43,061 nt of DNA from Aurantimonas coralicida (lineage in GTDB: Bacteria; Pseudomonadota; Alphaproteobacteria; Rhizobiales; Rhizobiaceae), in NCBI GenBank assembly GCA_011050685.1, contig DRFF01000005.1, forward strand, positions 1 to 43,061, in the 5' to 3' direction. Made by a program: the position numbers and the translations under genes. Below the pieces are notes generated by a model. That model made no database searches. It was not told the origin of the DNA and saw only the letters and a program-made list of their open reading frames with translations. Shown one piece after another: positions 26,965 to 37,804 of the stretch (its first letter is position 1; every line of letters begins with the position of its first letter).

Positions 26965-28065
26965 TCAGGCCGCATCGCGAAGGAAATCATGCTGGAAGGT
27001 CGGCTCCACATCGGACAAGCGTGCGTCGCCAAAAAGATGCCGCAGGCAGATGACGACGCCCGCCGGCTCACGACCCGCCATGACCGACGCTCTATCTGCC
27101 ACCGTGATCGGCCCGACGCTCCCGCCGAAACGGTCAAGGTACCAGCCCAGATGCTTGCGCGCATGGCGGACGCCGACCTTCAATCCGTAGTGGGCCAGCA
27201 TCATATCGTAGTGCTCCTCGACGAGATCGAACAGGCGGATGGCGGACAGGTCCTTCAAGCCGACCCTGCCGGCGAGAAGCCCCGGCAGCCAGGGCCGTCC
27301 CTGCGCCCCGCGACCGACCATGACGGCATCGGCCCGGCTCGATGCCAGCATCGGTTCCAGTTGATGCGAATGGGTGAGATCGCCATTGGCGACAACCGGC
27401 ACGGTGACCACGTCCCGCACCGCCGCGATCGCCGGCCAGTCGGCCTTCCCCTCATAGAAATCGGCGCGGGTTCGCCCATGCACCGTGATCATACGGACGC
27501 CCGCCGCCTCGGCCCTCGCCGCAAGTTCGGGAGCGTTGATTGAGGTGCGATCCCAACCAAGCCGCATCTTCAGCGTTACCGGAATATCGCCAGCGCCGGC
27601 GACGGTCGCTTCGACGATACGCAACGCCAGATCAGGTTCGCGCATCAGTGCCGAGCCGGACAATCCGCCGACGACTTTTTTCGCCGGACAGCCCATGTTG
27701 ATGTCGATGATGTCGACGCCGAGATCCGCCAGCCGTTCGGCCGCCTGGCGCATCCATTTCGGATCGCGGCCGGCGAGTTGGACGGCATGGGTGCCCGATC
27801 CGTCCCGCATCGCCCGCATCGCACTCGCGTCGCAACCTTTGACGAATTCGCCGCTGGCGACCATTTCGGATACAACCAGCCCGGCGCCGAATCGGCGCGC
27901 GAGACGACGAAACGCCACGTCGGAAATACCCGACAAGGGCGCGAGGAAGACGCGGTTATCCAGGCGGTTAGGCCCAACCGCCAGCGGTTGCTCGACACCG
28001 CGCGGGGTTGATCGCCAAGCGCCGGTTTCGGAGCACTTTCCAGGTTGTGTCGATTCTCGCATCAT
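26965..28065 (-). CDS. dusB: tRNA-dihydrouridine synthase DusB (NifR3)
   Basis: The 366-residue flavoprotein reduces uridine to dihydrouridine in tRNA. The TIM-barrel signature NRVFLAPLSGISDVAFR opens the conserved region. INMGCPAKKVVGG holds the catalytic Cys126, and MVGRGAQGRPWL is part of the FMN phosphate site. The start is one of two adjacent ATGs (28063-28065 or 28060-28062), leaving a nonconserved head of about 35 residues; an in-frame extension to 28293 would run into divergent ispDF and has no similarity. The ribosome site is weak. It heads the ntr operon and may help balance its expression. Confidence 0.93.
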   Translation of the reverse strand: MMRESTQPGKCSETGAWRSTPRGVEQPLAVGPNRLDNRVFLAPLSGISDVAFRRLARRFGAGLVVSEMVASGEFVKGCDASAMRAMRDGSGTHAVQLAGRDPKWMRQAAERLADLGVDIIDINMGCPAKKVVGGLSGSALMREPDLALRIVEATVAGAGDIPVTLKMRLGWDRTSINAPELAARAEAAGVRMITVHGRTRADFYEGKADWPAIAAVRDVVTVPVVANGDLTHSHQLEPMLASSRADAVMVGRGAQGRPWLPGLLAGRVGLKDLSAIRLFDLVEEHYDMMLAHYGLKVGVRHARKHLGWYLDRFGGSVGPITVADRASVMAGREPAGVVICLRHLFGDARLSDVEPTFQHDFLRDAA

Positions 28066-28069
28066 TGGG

Positions 28070-28114
28070 TTGCACTTTATAGAGGCGTGCTCAAAAGACA
28101 AGCATATTGCACTT
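28070..28114. promoter_or_regulatory. Divergent dusB / ispDF promoter region with an 8-base direct repeat
   Basis: The 107-base gap must carry promoters for both directions. TTGCACTT occurs at 28070-28077 and again at 28107-28114. I could not assign clean -35/-10 pairs. The minus strand has CTTGTC and TATAAA separated by 15 bases, which is shorter than optimal. Confidence 0.3.
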
Positions 28115-28172
28115 GCGAAGTCGCCCTCATCTGTGATCCAGACTGGGGCGACACAAGGGAAGGATCGCCAGA

Positions 28173-29366
28173 ATGAAACCCACTGTCGCGGCGATCGTCG
28201 TTGCCGCGGGGCGCGGCGAACGGGCCGGCCAATCCCATGAAGGGCCGAAACAATATCGCCGCATCGCGGGACGGTCCATTCTGGCTCGGACACTTGATGA
28301 TCTCCGTTCGCATCCGGCCATCGAGCGCCTCGTCCTGGTCATCCACCCCGACGACCGTGAGCTGCTGCGGAAGGCTCTCGGGACCGATGGCGACAACGAC
28401 CTGCAAATCGTCGTCGGCGGTTCGACGCGCCAGGAATCGGTGCGTCTTGGACTGGCTGCCCTGGCCGAGACGCCGCCGGATCGCGTCCTCATCCATGACG
28501 CCGTGCGCCCCTTCGTCGACGCGGCGCTGATCGATCGAACGCTGGCGGCTCTCTCCGATACCGTCGGTGCCATCCCGGCGCTGCCCGTCGCGGATACCCT
28601 GAAACGTGGTGCGGAGGCTGGCCTGATCGCCGCGACGGTCGACCGGCGGCAACTCTTTGCTGCCCAGACGCCGCAGGGCTTTCTCTTCGGTCCGATCCGC
28701 GACGCGCACGAACAGGCCGCCCGGTCCGGCCGAACCGATTTCACCGACGACGCCTCGATTGCCGAATGGGCCGGGCTTGCGGTGCGGATCGTCCACGGCT
28801 CGCCCGACAATGTGAAACTGACGACCACGCGTGATATCGCCTTGGCCGACGAACGATTGAGGAGAGCCACGGGTATGATCGATGTCAGAACCGGTAATGG
28901 CTATGACGTCCACCAGCTGGTCGAGGGCGACCATGTAACCCTGTGCGGCGTGCGGATCGACCATGATCGCGCGCTGTCCGGACATTCCGATGCCGATGTC
29001 GGGCTGCACGCGCTCACCGACGCCCTGCTCGCCACCTGCGGTGCGGGCGATATCGGCGATCATTTCCCGCCCAGCGATCCGCAATGGCGGGGCGCCCCGT
29101 CGCACATCTTCGTGGCGAAGGCTGTGGAGATCGTGCGCGCGAAGGGGGGGCGGATCATGAATGCCGATGTGTCGCTGATCTGCGAGGCGCCGAAGATCGC
29201 GCCCCATCGCGAGACGATGCGTGAGGCGATCGCGGAAATGACAGGGATCGGCCTCGATCGGGTCTCGGTCAAGGCGACGACCAACGAAACCATCGGCTTC
29301 GTCGGGCGACGAGAGGGCATTGCGGCGATCGCCACGGCGAGTGTTGCTTACGGAGAAAGCGCGTGA
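28173..29366 (+). CDS. ispDF: Bifunctional IspDF (MEP cytidylyltransferase / MECDP synthase)
   Basis: The 397-residue fusion catalyses two steps of the non-mevalonate isoprenoid pathway. IspD (about 1-230) shows [11 protein letters not shown], the CTP-binding loop, and [10 protein letters not shown]. IspF begins near Met235 ([15 protein letters not shown]); its metal ligands Asp245 and His247 and the [12 protein letters not shown] block are present, with [13 protein letters not shown] near the end. IspE, the intervening enzyme, is elsewhere. Such fusions are typical of alphaproteobacteria. The ATG at 28173 follows AAGGGAAGG, and the stop overlaps the cinA start (GTGA). Confidence 0.97.
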   Translation: MKPTVAAIVVAAGRGERAGQSHEGPKQYRRIAGRSILARTLDDLRSHPAIERLVLVIHPDDRELLRKALGTDGDNDLQIVVGGSTRQESVRLGLAALAETPPDRVLIHDAVRPFVDAALIDRTLAALSDTVGAIPALPVADTLKRGAEAGLIAATVDRRQLFAAQTPQGFLFGPIRDAHEQAARSGRTDFTDDASIAEWAGLAVRIVHGSPDNVKLTTTRDIALADERLRRATGMIDVRTGNGYDVHQLVEGDHVTLCGVRIDHDRALSGHSDADVGLHALTDALLATCGAGDIGDHFPPSDPQWRGAPSHIFVAKAVEIVRAKGGRIMNADVSLICEAPKIAPHRETMREAIAEMTGIGLDRVSVKATTNETIGFVGRREGIAAIATASVAYGESA

Positions 29367-29872
29367 CGGAAGAAGCGGGTGAGATCGCCGACAAGGCCCG
29401 CAGGGTCATCGAGGCCTACACCGCGCGCGGCCTGAAAATTGCCACCGCCGAGTCCTGCACGGGGGGGATGATCGCGGCAGCCCTGACGGATATCGCCGGG
29501 TCTTCGGCTGTCCTTGACCGCGGGTTTGTAACCTACTCGAACGAGGCCAAGATCGCGATGATCGGTGTTGATCCGGAAAGTCTCGCGGCCGATGGCGCTG
29601 TGTCGGAGACTGTTGCGCGTCAGATGGCGGAGGGTACCTTGCGAGCCGCGAACGCGGATGTCGCCATATCCGTCACCGGCATCGCCGGTCCAGGTGGCGG
29701 TTCGTCGGCAAAGCCCGTCGGCCTGGTGCATTTCGCATGCGCGGGTAACGGTATGACACGACACGTCGAAAAACGTTTCGGTGACCTTGGCCGTTCGGCT
29801 ATCCGAGGCGCCAGCGTCAGGGTGGCGCTCGATCTATTGCTGGAAGCGGTGAGAGATCAACCGGCCTGCTGA
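29363..29872 (+). CDS. pncC: Nicotinamide-nucleotide amidohydrolase PncC (short CinA)
   Basis: The 169-residue protein corresponds to the C-terminal CinA domain alone. It deamidates nicotinamide mononucleotide to nicotinate mononucleotide for NAD recycling. Family blocks are [30 protein letters not shown], and [22 protein letters not shown]. The start is the GTG at 29363-29365, overlapping the ispDF stop, so the two genes are coupled. The 3' end overlaps the convergent START-domain gene by 16 bases. Confidence 0.93.
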   Translation: MTEEAGEIADKARRVIEAYTARGLKIATAESCTGGMIAAALTDIAGSSAVLDRGFVTYSNEAKIAMIGVDPESLAADGAVSETVARQMAEGTLRAANADVAISVTGIAGPGGGSSAKPVGLVHFACAGNGMTRHVEKRFGDLGRSAIRGASVRVALDLLLEAVRDQPAC

Positions 29873-30339
29873 GAATCGGCCGGGCGGGTATCGAAACCGT
29901 AGACTGCGTCGGCGCGCTCCTCGAATGCCTTGGCGAACCGCCGAAAGGCAAAGTCGAACATCGATCCCATTAAAAGGCCGAGCGTCCGACTCTTGAACTC
30001 GTATTCGATGAAGAAATTGACGTCACAGCCGCCGTCGCTGGCTGCCTCGAAGGTCCAACGATTGTCGAGATAGCGGAACGGCCCGTCGACATATTTGACA
30101 TCGATCCGGCGTTCGGCGGGCTTGAGTAGAACCTGCGTCGAGAAGGTTTCCCGAACCATCTTGTAGGCGACCGTCATGTCGGCCACGAGCAAGGTCTTGC
30201 CGTCTTTCTCCCGTCGGGAGCGCACGACCAACTGCTGGCAGAGCGGCAGGAATTCCGGATATTTTTCGACATCCGCGACGAGCGCGAACATTTCGTCTGG
30301 GCTATGGCGCACATGGCGCGTCGTCTCAAACTTTGCCAT
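29857..30339 (-). CDS. COQ10/RatA-like START-domain protein
   Basis: The 160-residue protein is a polyketide-cyclase/COQ10-type START (SRPBCC) domain: ETTRHVRHSPDEMFALVADVEKYPEFLPLC at the N-terminus, then DMTVAYKMVRETF and FFIEYEFKS. Eukaryotic COQ10 binds coenzyme Q and aids its function; the E. coli relative RatA was reported to block 70S initiation. In this organism the ubiquinone-related role is more likely, but this is not decided by sequence. It is 12 bases downstream of lipA and probably cotranscribed. The C-terminus after about residue 145 is not conserved. Confidence 0.88.
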   Translation of the reverse strand: MAKFETTRHVRHSPDEMFALVADVEKYPEFLPLCQQLVVRSRREKDGKTLLVADMTVAYKMVRETFSTQVLLKPAERRIDVKYVDGPFRYLDNRWTFEAASDGGCDVNFFIEYEFKSRTLGLLMGSMFDFAFRRFAKAFEERADAVYGFDTRPADSQQAG

Positions 30340-30351
30340 GGTTCCGCAATA

Positions 30352-31326
30352 TTAGGCTGCGGCCTCGCGGGCAAGGCGCGCCGCTTTAAGCCGGTCGAAA
30401 TCTTCGCCGGCATGATGCGACGAGCGGGTCAGCGGGCTAGACGCGACCACGAGGAAGCCTTTCGCCAGCGCCACGGTCTCAAAGGACGTGAACTCTTCCG
30501 GAGTCACAAAGCGCATCACCGCGTGGTGCTTCTTGGTCGGCTGCAGATATTGCCCGATGGTGAGGAAATCGACGTCGGCCGTCCTCAGATCGTCCATCAA
30601 TTGCAGCACTTCGTTCCGCTCCTCGCCGAGACCGACCATGATGCCGGATTTGGTGAACATCGTCGGATCGAGTTCCTTGACCCGCTGCAAGAGGCGGATC
30701 GAATGGAAGTAGCGGGCTCCAGGCCGAACCGTCAGATAGTTCGACGGCACCGTTTCCAGATTGTGGTTGAAGACGTCGGGCTTGGCGGCCACCACCGTTT
30801 CGAGCGCACCGGGTTTGCGCAGGAAATCCGGCGTCAGGATCTCGATCGTCGTTCCCGGCGCGATGGCGCGGATCGCGCGGATCGTCTTGACGAAGTGTTC
30901 CGCGCCGCCGTCGGGCAGATCGTCGCGGTCGACCGAGGTGATAACGACATGGGCCAGCCCCATTGCCGCCACGGCCCGCCCGACACTCTCCGGTTCGCTT
31001 TGGTCAAGTGCCTTCGGCAGGCCGGTGGCAACGTTGCAGAAGGCGCAGGCACGGGTGCAAATCCCGCCCATGATCATGAAGCTCGCGTGCTTCTTTTCCC
31101 AACAGCCGCCGATATTGGGACAGCCGGCTTCCTCGCAAACCGTCACCAGATTATTGGAACGGGTAATTTCGCGGGTTTCGTAATAGCCCTTGGACACCGG
31201 CGCCTTGACGCGAATCCAGTCCGGCTTCTTCAGACTGGCCGTCTGATCCGGACGATGGGCTTTTTCGGGATGCCGCGGCCGGGGAGTCTCCCCGGCCGGC
31301 AGGCGGTTATCGAGCACGGTGACCAT
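30352..31326 (-). CDS. lipA: Lipoyl synthase LipA
   Basis: The 324-residue radical-SAM enzyme inserts two sulfur atoms into protein-bound octanoyl groups to make lipoyl cofactor. The auxiliary cluster motif [16 protein letters not shown] is followed by the radical-SAM motif [10 protein letters not shown]. The C-terminal [10 protein letters not shown] supplies the serine ligand of the auxiliary cluster. It lies downstream of the pyruvate dehydrogenase genes, whose E1-beta and E2 need lipoylation. ATG 31324-31326; stop TAA. Confidence 0.97.
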   Translation of the reverse strand: MVTVLDNRLPAGETPRPRHPEKAHRPDQTASLKKPDWIRVKAPVSKGYYETREITRSNNLVTVCEEAGCPNIGGCWEKKHASFMIMGGICTRACAFCNVATGLPKALDQSEPESVGRAVAAMGLAHVVITSVDRDDLPDGGAEHFVKTIRAIRAIAPGTTIEILTPDFLRKPGALETVVAAKPDVFNHNLETVPSNYLTVRPGARYFHSIRLLQRVKELDPTMFTKSGIMVGLGEERNEVLQLMDDLRTADVDFLTIGQYLQPTKKHHAVMRFVTPEEFTSFETVALAKGFLVVASSPLTRSSHHAGEDFDRLKAARLAREAAA

Positions 31327-31368
31327 AGGCTCAATCTAGTTCGGGCAGCCGCTGCGTGCAAACGGTTC

Positions 31369-31629
31369 CTAGGCCCCACGACCGCGAAACATGCGGAAAA
31401 TCGCGATCAACAAACTGGCTCCAATGAAACCAATGACCAGGTAGGCAAACCATCCGGTAAACCCGAGATTGAACAGCGCCAGAATCGCGTTGAGGACAAT
31501 CGCGCCCACAATTCCGAGGATAATGTTCATGACGAGACCCATGTCGCTCTTCATGAACTTCTCGGCAAGCCAACCGGCCAAGCCGCCGATAATGATCGCG
31601 ACGATCCAGCCAACACCATTTATTTCCAT
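31369..31629 (-). CDS. GlsB/YeaQ/YmgE-family small membrane protein
   Basis: The 86-residue protein has three hydrophobic segments (about 7-22, 31-53 and 58-78) and the family pattern GGLAGWLAEKFMKSDMGLVMNIILGIVGA. It ends in the basic tail FRMFRGRGA. The family is called transglycosylase-associated but its biochemical role is unknown; members are often stress-induced. AGGAGAG lies 5 bases before the ATG. It sits between lpd and lipA. I looked for an EcfG-type GGAAC...GTT promoter upstream and found only a poor match. Confidence 0.9.
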   Translation of the reverse strand: MEINGVGWIVAIIIGGLAGWLAEKFMKSDMGLVMNIILGIVGAIVLNAILALFNLGFTGWFAYLVIGFIGASLLIAIFRMFRGRGA

Positions 31630-31778
31630 GTCACTCTCCTATCAATGAGACAATTGAACTTAGAAATTGGGCCGCGAATCCTTCCGGCAAGATGCGATGA
31701 AAACAAAAATTTCGTTTGAAACTATCGCGCAGGAACGACGTTATAGGAAGTTTGCCAAGGAAAACATGATGATCCGTA

Positions 31779-33233
31779 TCACATGTGGATAACCCGGCCA
31801 TAAGCGTCGAGTACGCTTTCGTGCATCATTTCCGAAAGGGTCGGATGCGGGAAGACGGAGTGCATCAGCTCTTCCTCGGTGGTCTCGAGGCCCATGGCGA
31901 TGACGAAGCCCTGGATCAGCTCGGTCACCTCGGCCCCCACCATATGCGCGCCGAGCAATTCGCCGGTCTTGGCGTCGAACACGGTCTTCACCAATCCCTC
32001 CGGTTCGCCCAGCGCGATCGCCTTGCCATTGCCCCGGAAGGTGAAACGACCGACCTTAACCTCCCTGCCTGCGTCCTTGGCCTTTGCTTCCGTGAGGCCC
32101 ACCGAGGCGACCTGCGGCTGGCAATAGGTGCAGCCGGGGATCTGCGTCGTCTTCATGGGGTGGACATCCATTCCCTTGATCTTCTCGACGCAGATCGTCC
32201 CCTCATGCTCGGCCTTGTGGGCCAGCATCGGCGGTCCGGCCACATCGCCAATGGCATAGATGCCCTCGACATTGGTCCGGCCAAAGCCGTCGATCTTGAC
32301 CACGCCCCGCTCGATCGCCACGCCGGCCTCCTCAAGCCCAAGGCCTTCGATGTTGCACTGGACGCCGACGGCCGAAATCAGCCGCTCGGCCTTCAGAGTC
32401 TCGGTCTTGCCTCCCTTGGCTTCGACGGTCACCTCGACACCCTGCCCGGATTTCGTCACCTTCGAGACCTTGGCGTCGGTGAGGATCTTGAGGCCCTGCT
32501 TCTCCAGCTGCTTGCGGGCGACGCCCGCGATCTCGCCATCCTCGACCGGCATGATCTGCGGCAGCAGTTCGACGACCGTCACCTCGGCGCCCATCGTGCG
32601 GTAGAAGGAGGCGAATTCGATGCCGATGGCGCCCGAGCCCATGACGATGAGCGACTTGGGCATCGACGCCGGCTTCATCGCCTCGAAATAGGTCCAGATG
32701 CGATCGCCGTCCGGCTCGATGCCCGGCAGAACGCGCGGTCGAGCGCCGGTGGCGACGATCACATGTTTGGCCTTGTAGGTCCCCTCCCCGAGCACGCCCT
32801 TGGGCACCGGATTCTGCGGCTCCACTGCCGGCTTCTTCATCTTGCCGACCGACACCTCGACAGGCGCGTCCTTCCCCACCTTGGTAATCTTCGCCTCGCC
32901 CCAGATGACGTCGATCTTGTTCTTCTTCATCAGAAAGCCGACACCGCCACTCAGCTGCGCCGAGACCCCGCGCGAGCGCTTGACCACGGCGGCGATATCG
33001 AAACCGGGCTTGGCGATCGTCAGTCCGTAGTCCTTGGCGTTCTCGGCATAGTGGAAGATCTCCGCCGAGCGCAGGAGCGCCTTGGTCGGGATGCAGCCCC
33101 AGTTGAGACAGATGCCGCCGAGGTGTTCGCGCTCCACGACGGCGGTCTTGAACCCCAGTTGCGCCGCCCGAATCGCCGCGACATAGCCGCCAGGGCCGCC
33201 GCCGATGATCAGGATATCGTAGGCATCAGCCAT
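31779..33233 (-). CDS. lpdA: Dihydrolipoyl dehydrogenase (E3)
   Basis: The 484-residue flavoprotein reoxidises dihydrolipoyl groups with NAD+. Features are the FAD-binding GGGPGGYVAA at the N-terminus, the redox-active disulfide GGICLNWGCIPTK with Cys42 and Cys47, an NAD-binding GSGAIGIEFASF, FAD-binding YAIGDVAG, and the C-terminal catalytic HPTLSEMMHE. There is no lipoyl domain at its N-terminus. A proline/lysine-rich insertion (KMKKPAVEPQNPVPKG) is typical of this alphaproteobacterial subgroup. Its start overlaps the SGNH hydrolase gene by 8 bases, placing it within the pdh operon and making it the likely pyruvate dehydrogenase E3. Confidence 0.97.
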   Translation of the reverse strand: MADAYDILIIGGGPGGYVAAIRAAQLGFKTAVVEREHLGGICLNWGCIPTKALLRSAEIFHYAENAKDYGLTIAKPGFDIAAVVKRSRGVSAQLSGGVGFLMKKNKIDVIWGEAKITKVGKDAPVEVSVGKMKKPAVEPQNPVPKGVLGEGTYKAKHVIVATGARPRVLPGIEPDGDRIWTYFEAMKPASMPKSLIVMGSGAIGIEFASFYRTMGAEVTVVELLPQIMPVEDGEIAGVARKQLEKQGLKILTDAKVSKVTKSGQGVEVTVEAKGGKTETLKAERLISAVGVQCNIEGLGLEEAGVAIERGVVKIDGFGRTNVEGIYAIGDVAGPPMLAHKAEHEGTICVEKIKGMDVHPMKTTQIPGCTYCQPQVASVGLTEAKAKDAGREVKVGRFTFRGNGKAIALGEPEGLVKTVFDAKTGELLGAHMVGAEVTELIQGFVIAMGLETTEEELMHSVFPHPTLSEMMHESVLDAYGRVIHM

Positions 33234-33918
33234 TGGTCGTCTCCTCGGCCGGACGGGCGGAGTGAGACGCCTTGTCGGCTTCGTTCAATATCGCTCTCAC
33301 CGGCTCAACCAGTTCCTCGCCGAGAGCGCGGGTGTGCGCGGCGGAGAGATGAACTCCGTCCAATTCAGTTGTCTCGCAGACCTCGGACGCATCGAAGAAA
33401 GCGCAGCCATATTCTTCTGCCACCTTGGTAAAGGCCGAGCGGAAATGCTGCGTTTCCTCGACGCCATGGCCGAATAGCAAGGCAAAGTCGGGCTCCATCG
33501 TTTCGCAGAACATGGGCGGGGCAACGATCAGGATTTGCGGCGCCGCATAGCCACGCTGATATGGGAACCCTTGGACGATCTCGACCAGCCGCTCCATGCC
33601 CTGGCGTGACTCGAACACCCTGCCTCCACCGGTGTGGCGCTTGAGGTCGTTTGTTCCCAGCATGAGGATGACGAGATCGAGTGGCTGATGCGCGCCAAGC
33701 GCGGTGGCGATCGTCTTCACCCCATTGCGCTCGGCCATCACCATCTGGTCATCGAACACCGTGGTACGGCCGTTCAGGGCGTCCGTGATGATCACGACAT
33801 CATCGCCGAGCGCTTTGGCCAGGACATTCGGCCAGCGGTCATCGAAGGCGTGCCGCAATCCGGTTTCGGAGTCATAGCCCCAGGTCAGCGAGTCGCCGTA
33901 GCACAGTACCGTCTTCAT
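33226..33918 (-). CDS. SGNH/GDSL-family esterase
   Basis: The 230-residue protein has the SGNH hydrolase blocks: CYGDSLTWG (serine nucleophile), the asparagine of LNGRTT, GTNDLKRH and the catalytic pair DGVHLS. No signal peptide is present, so it is cytoplasmic. The family includes arylesterases and acyl hydrolases; the substrate is unknown. The start is the ATG at 33916-33918 (MKTVLCYGDSLTWGYD). It overlaps the following lpd by 8 bases. Its place between pdhC and lpd recurs in Rhizobiales and suggests a linked role, perhaps removal of misplaced acyl or lipoyl esters, which is speculation. Confidence 0.88.
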   Translation of the reverse strand: MKTVLCYGDSLTWGYDSETGLRHAFDDRWPNVLAKALGDDVVIITDALNGRTTVFDDQMVMAERNGVKTIATALGAHQPLDLVILMLGTNDLKRHTGGGRVFESRQGMERLVEIVQGFPYQRGYAAPQILIVAPPMFCETMEPDFALLFGHGVEETQHFRSAFTKVAEEYGCAFFDASEVCETTELDGVHLSAAHTRALGEELVEPVRAILNEADKASHSARPAEETTNG

Positions 33919-33938
33919 CAAACCATTGTCTCCGCCCT

Positions 33939-34433
33939 CTACCGTCCGTCCAGCAATTTCGTCACGTCTTCCAGGCTGCGCACTTCCGGAGTCAACTCGA
34001 CAGGCGCCTCGGAGCGCTCGGACAGTCGGAAGATATCCCCGCGTGCCGAATCGAGGACGCGTTCGGCGATGATGGCCGTCTGCTCGCACATCACGAGAGT
34101 GTTCGTCTGGCTCGGTCCGATCGTTTCAGGAGGGTAGCTCAGGCACAGTTCGAGGCCGTCCACACTCCAATCCGCAACAACGATCTTTGCGCCCAGGCTC
34201 GACGACCAAACCGAAGCGGACCCGCCGGGCGCAAGATATTCGACCTGTACGGAGGGGTCGTCGGGGCCGTCGCCCCCGTAAAGTAGCGTCATGTCGATGA
34301 AGTCGAACGTGGCGGATTCACTCGCGCCGCCTGCCACCGCCGCCGCCATCTCGAAAACGCCGATCAGGCACCCCAAGGCTGCGACCAGTGCGACCCGACG
34401 GCCTCGCGCGCCATGGGAGGATGGGATGTGCAT
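33939..34433 (-). CDS. Exported protein of unknown function in the pdh operon
   Basis: I do not recognise this 164-residue protein. From the ATG at 34431-34433 (MHIPSSHGARGRRVALV) it has a basic N-terminus and a hydrophobic stretch (about 13-34) with likely cleavage near AVAGG, so it appears secreted to the periplasm. The mature part contains two cysteines (LCLSYP and VMCEQT) that could form a disulfide. It starts 4 bases after the pdhC stop and ends 20 bases before the SGNH gene, so it is cotranscribed with cytoplasmic enzymes, which is odd. An ATG further upstream inside pdhC is less likely. Confidence 0.75.
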   Translation of the reverse strand: MHIPSSHGARGRRVALVAALGCLIGVFEMAAAVAGGASESATFDFIDMTLLYGGDGPDDPSVQVEYLAPGGSASVWSSSLGAKIVVADWSVDGLELCLSYPPETIGPSQTNTLVMCEQTAIIAERVLDSARGDIFRLSERSEAPVELTPEVRSLEDVTKLLDGR

Positions 34434-34437
34434 CGCC

Positions 34438-35844
34438 TCAAACCAGCATCGACATCGGGTTTTCAATCAGCTGCTTGAACGCCCCGATCAGCTCTGCGCC
34501 AAGCGCGCCGTCGACCGCCCGGTGGTCTGTGGACAGCGTCGCGCTCATCACCGTCGCCACCACAACCGCGCCGTTTTTGACCACCGCCCGTTGCTCGCCG
34601 GCCCCAACCGCCAGGATCGTCGCGTGCGGCGGGTTGATGACCGCGGCAAAGTCCTTGATGCCGAACATGCCGAGATTGGACACCGCGGTGGTGCCGCCCT
34701 GGTATTCTTCCGGCTTCAGTTTGCGTGTACGGGCGCGCTTGGCCAGATCCTTCATCTCGTTGGAAATCGCAGAGAGGGTCTTCTCCTCCGCCCGCCTGAT
34801 GATCGGGGTGATCAGGCCGCCCTCGATCGACACCGCGACGCCGACATCGGCATGCTTGTGCTTGAGCATCGCCGCCTCGGTCCAGGAGACGTTGGCGGTC
34901 GGAACGGCCTTGAGGGCCAGCGCCATCGCCTTGATGATCATGTCGTTGACCGACAGCTTATAGGCGGGACGGTCGCCGGCCTCGCCCTTGATCATCGGCG
35001 CGGCATCGTTGAGCTGTTTGCGCAGTGCCAGCAGCGCGTCGAGTTCGCAGTCGATCGTCAGATAGAAATGCGGGATCGTCGTCTTTGCTTCGACGAGGCG
35101 CTTGGCGATGGTCTTGCGCATACCGTCGTGCGGCACCTTTTCGTAGGAGCCTTCTTCGAAGAGCTTGAGGATGGACTCGTCGCTAGCGGCCTTGGCCATC
35201 GGGGCAGCCGCCGGCTGCGCGGCCGCCGCGCCTGTTTCGGCCGGCGCCGCCTTCCTGGCGCCGCCCTTGGCCGCGGCTTCCACGTCGGTCTTCACGATCC
35301 GGCCACGCGGGCCGGAGCCTTCAACGGTGGCAATATCGATGCCGGCGTCCTTGGCCAGCCGCCGCGCCAGCGGCGAGGCGAAAACGCGGTCACCCTTGGC
35401 GCCATCCGACGCCGCTGGCTCGCCCCCGCCCGAAGCGCGGCTGTCGGCGCGCATCGCAGCGTCTTTCGCATCGGCCTCAGAACCCGTGACGGCCGCGTCG
35501 GCCTGCGGATTAGCTTTGATCGCGCCGGCCTGTCCGTTGCCGTGAGACGCCTTCTCACCACTCGCAGCGTCCCCGCCCGCCGCGGCGTCCTCGGCGCTCT
35601 CGCCGTCGGCGGCGAGGATGGCGATGATCTCGTTGACCTTGACGCCCTCGGTGCCGGCCGCGACGACGATCTTGGCGACAGTGCCCTCGTCGACGGCCTC
35701 GACCTCCATCGTCGCCTTGTCCGTCTCGATCTCGGCGATGATGTCGCCGGAGGACACCTTGTCACCCTCCTTGACCAGCCATTTGGCGAGGTTGCCCTCT
35801 TCCATGGTCGGTGAAAGCGCGGGCATCGTCACGTTGATCGGCAT
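34438..35844 (-). CDS. pdhC: Pyruvate dehydrogenase E2, dihydrolipoyl acetyltransferase
   Basis: The 468-residue protein has a single lipoyl domain (1-80; lipoyl-lysine Lys43 in [11 protein letters not shown]), an Ala/Gly-rich linker (about 85-160), a peripheral-subunit-binding domain ([18 protein letters not shown]), a second Ala/Pro-rich linker and a C-terminal catalytic domain ending near [13 protein letters not shown], the HxxxDG active site. The start is the ATG at 35842-35844 ([17 protein letters not shown]) with GAGGAGA upstream; a longer frame through the SRPBCC gene is spurious. It transfers acetyl groups to CoA and forms the core of the complex. Confidence 0.97.
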   Translation of the reverse strand: MPINVTMPALSPTMEEGNLAKWLVKEGDKVSSGDIIAEIETDKATMEVEAVDEGTVAKIVVAAGTEGVKVNEIIAILAADGESAEDAAAGGDAASGEKASHGNGQAGAIKANPQADAAVTGSEADAKDAAMRADSRASGGGEPAASDGAKGDRVFASPLARRLAKDAGIDIATVEGSGPRGRIVKTDVEAAAKGGARKAAPAETGAAAAQPAAAPMAKAASDESILKLFEEGSYEKVPHDGMRKTIAKRLVEAKTTIPHFYLTIDCELDALLALRKQLNDAAPMIKGEAGDRPAYKLSVNDMIIKAMALALKAVPTANVSWTEAAMLKHKHADVGVAVSIEGGLITPIIRRAEEKTLSAISNEMKDLAKRARTRKLKPEEYQGGTTAVSNLGMFGIKDFAAVINPPHATILAVGAGEQRAVVKNGAVVVATVMSATLSTDHRAVDGALGAELIGAFKQLIENPMSMLV

Positions 35845-35857
35845 CCGGAACGTCTCC

Positions 35858-36340
35858 TCAATGGCCCTTACGCCGGGCGTCGTGTTCTTGTGCGTGGGCT
35901 GCCAGCTTGGCGACATGCGCCGACCAGCCGCTGCGATGGTCGAGCAGCAGCGCGGCGCGCTCGGCTTCCGGCGCCGCTTGCCAGCCCTGATGTTCGATCG
36001 TGACGCGGGTGCCGCTCCCCCGCTGTTCAAGCGTGACCGAGACCACCGTGTCGAAGTCCCAGTCCTCGTCGGCCCAAACCATGACGAAGCCGCGTGGGGG
36101 ATGATAGGCCGTGACCTTCGCGCGCGTGGTCCGTTGCCGTCCCGACGGATCTTTCCAGGGTTCCAGGAAGCGACCGCCATGCTTTGGCTCGAATTCCAGC
36201 TCTTCGCGCCACCAATTCTTGAAACATTCTGGCTCGGTCAGGCAGTCCCACACCGAGGCCGGCGAGACATCGACATCCTGGACGATCACGAGGCTATCGC
36301 CAGCCTCGTTCGATCCGATGTTCGCGGTCTCGCCGTGCAT
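35858..36340 (-). CDS. SRPBCC/AHSA1-like protein inserted between pdhB and pdhC
   Basis: The 160-residue protein belongs to the SRPBCC superfamily, AHSA1-like branch. Marks are [21 protein letters not shown] at the start, [20 protein letters not shown], and a [10 protein letters not shown] strand near the end. AHSA1-like proteins bind hydrophobic ligands or partners; eukaryotic Aha1 stimulates Hsp90, while most bacterial members are uncharacterised. It starts 4 bases after the pdhB stop and ends 13 bases before pdhC, so it is inside the operon. Why it is here is unknown. Confidence 0.88.
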   Translation of the reverse strand: MHGETANIGSNEAGDSLVIVQDVDVSPASVWDCLTEPECFKNWWREELEFEPKHGGRFLEPWKDPSGRQRTTRAKVTAYHPPRGFVMVWADEDWDFDTVVSVTLEQRGSGTRVTIEHQGWQAAPEAERAALLLDHRSGWSAHVAKLAAHAQEHDARRKGH

Positions 36341-36344
36341 CGCG

Positions 36345-37793
<1,449 letters not shown>

Positions 37794-37804
37794 CGTCGGT
37801 CCCC

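Noticed and set aside
31630-31778. EcfG stress promoter for the GlsB-type gene
   Set aside because: Only GGAAG with a wrongly spaced GTT was found on the coding strand.
31785-33431. Long open frame antisense to lpd
   Set aside because: Rich in Arg/Asp/His in the pattern of a reverse-frame shadow; lpd is complete on the other strand.
34291-35814. Long open frame antisense to pdhC
   Set aside because: Same reasoning: shadow of a complete conserved gene.
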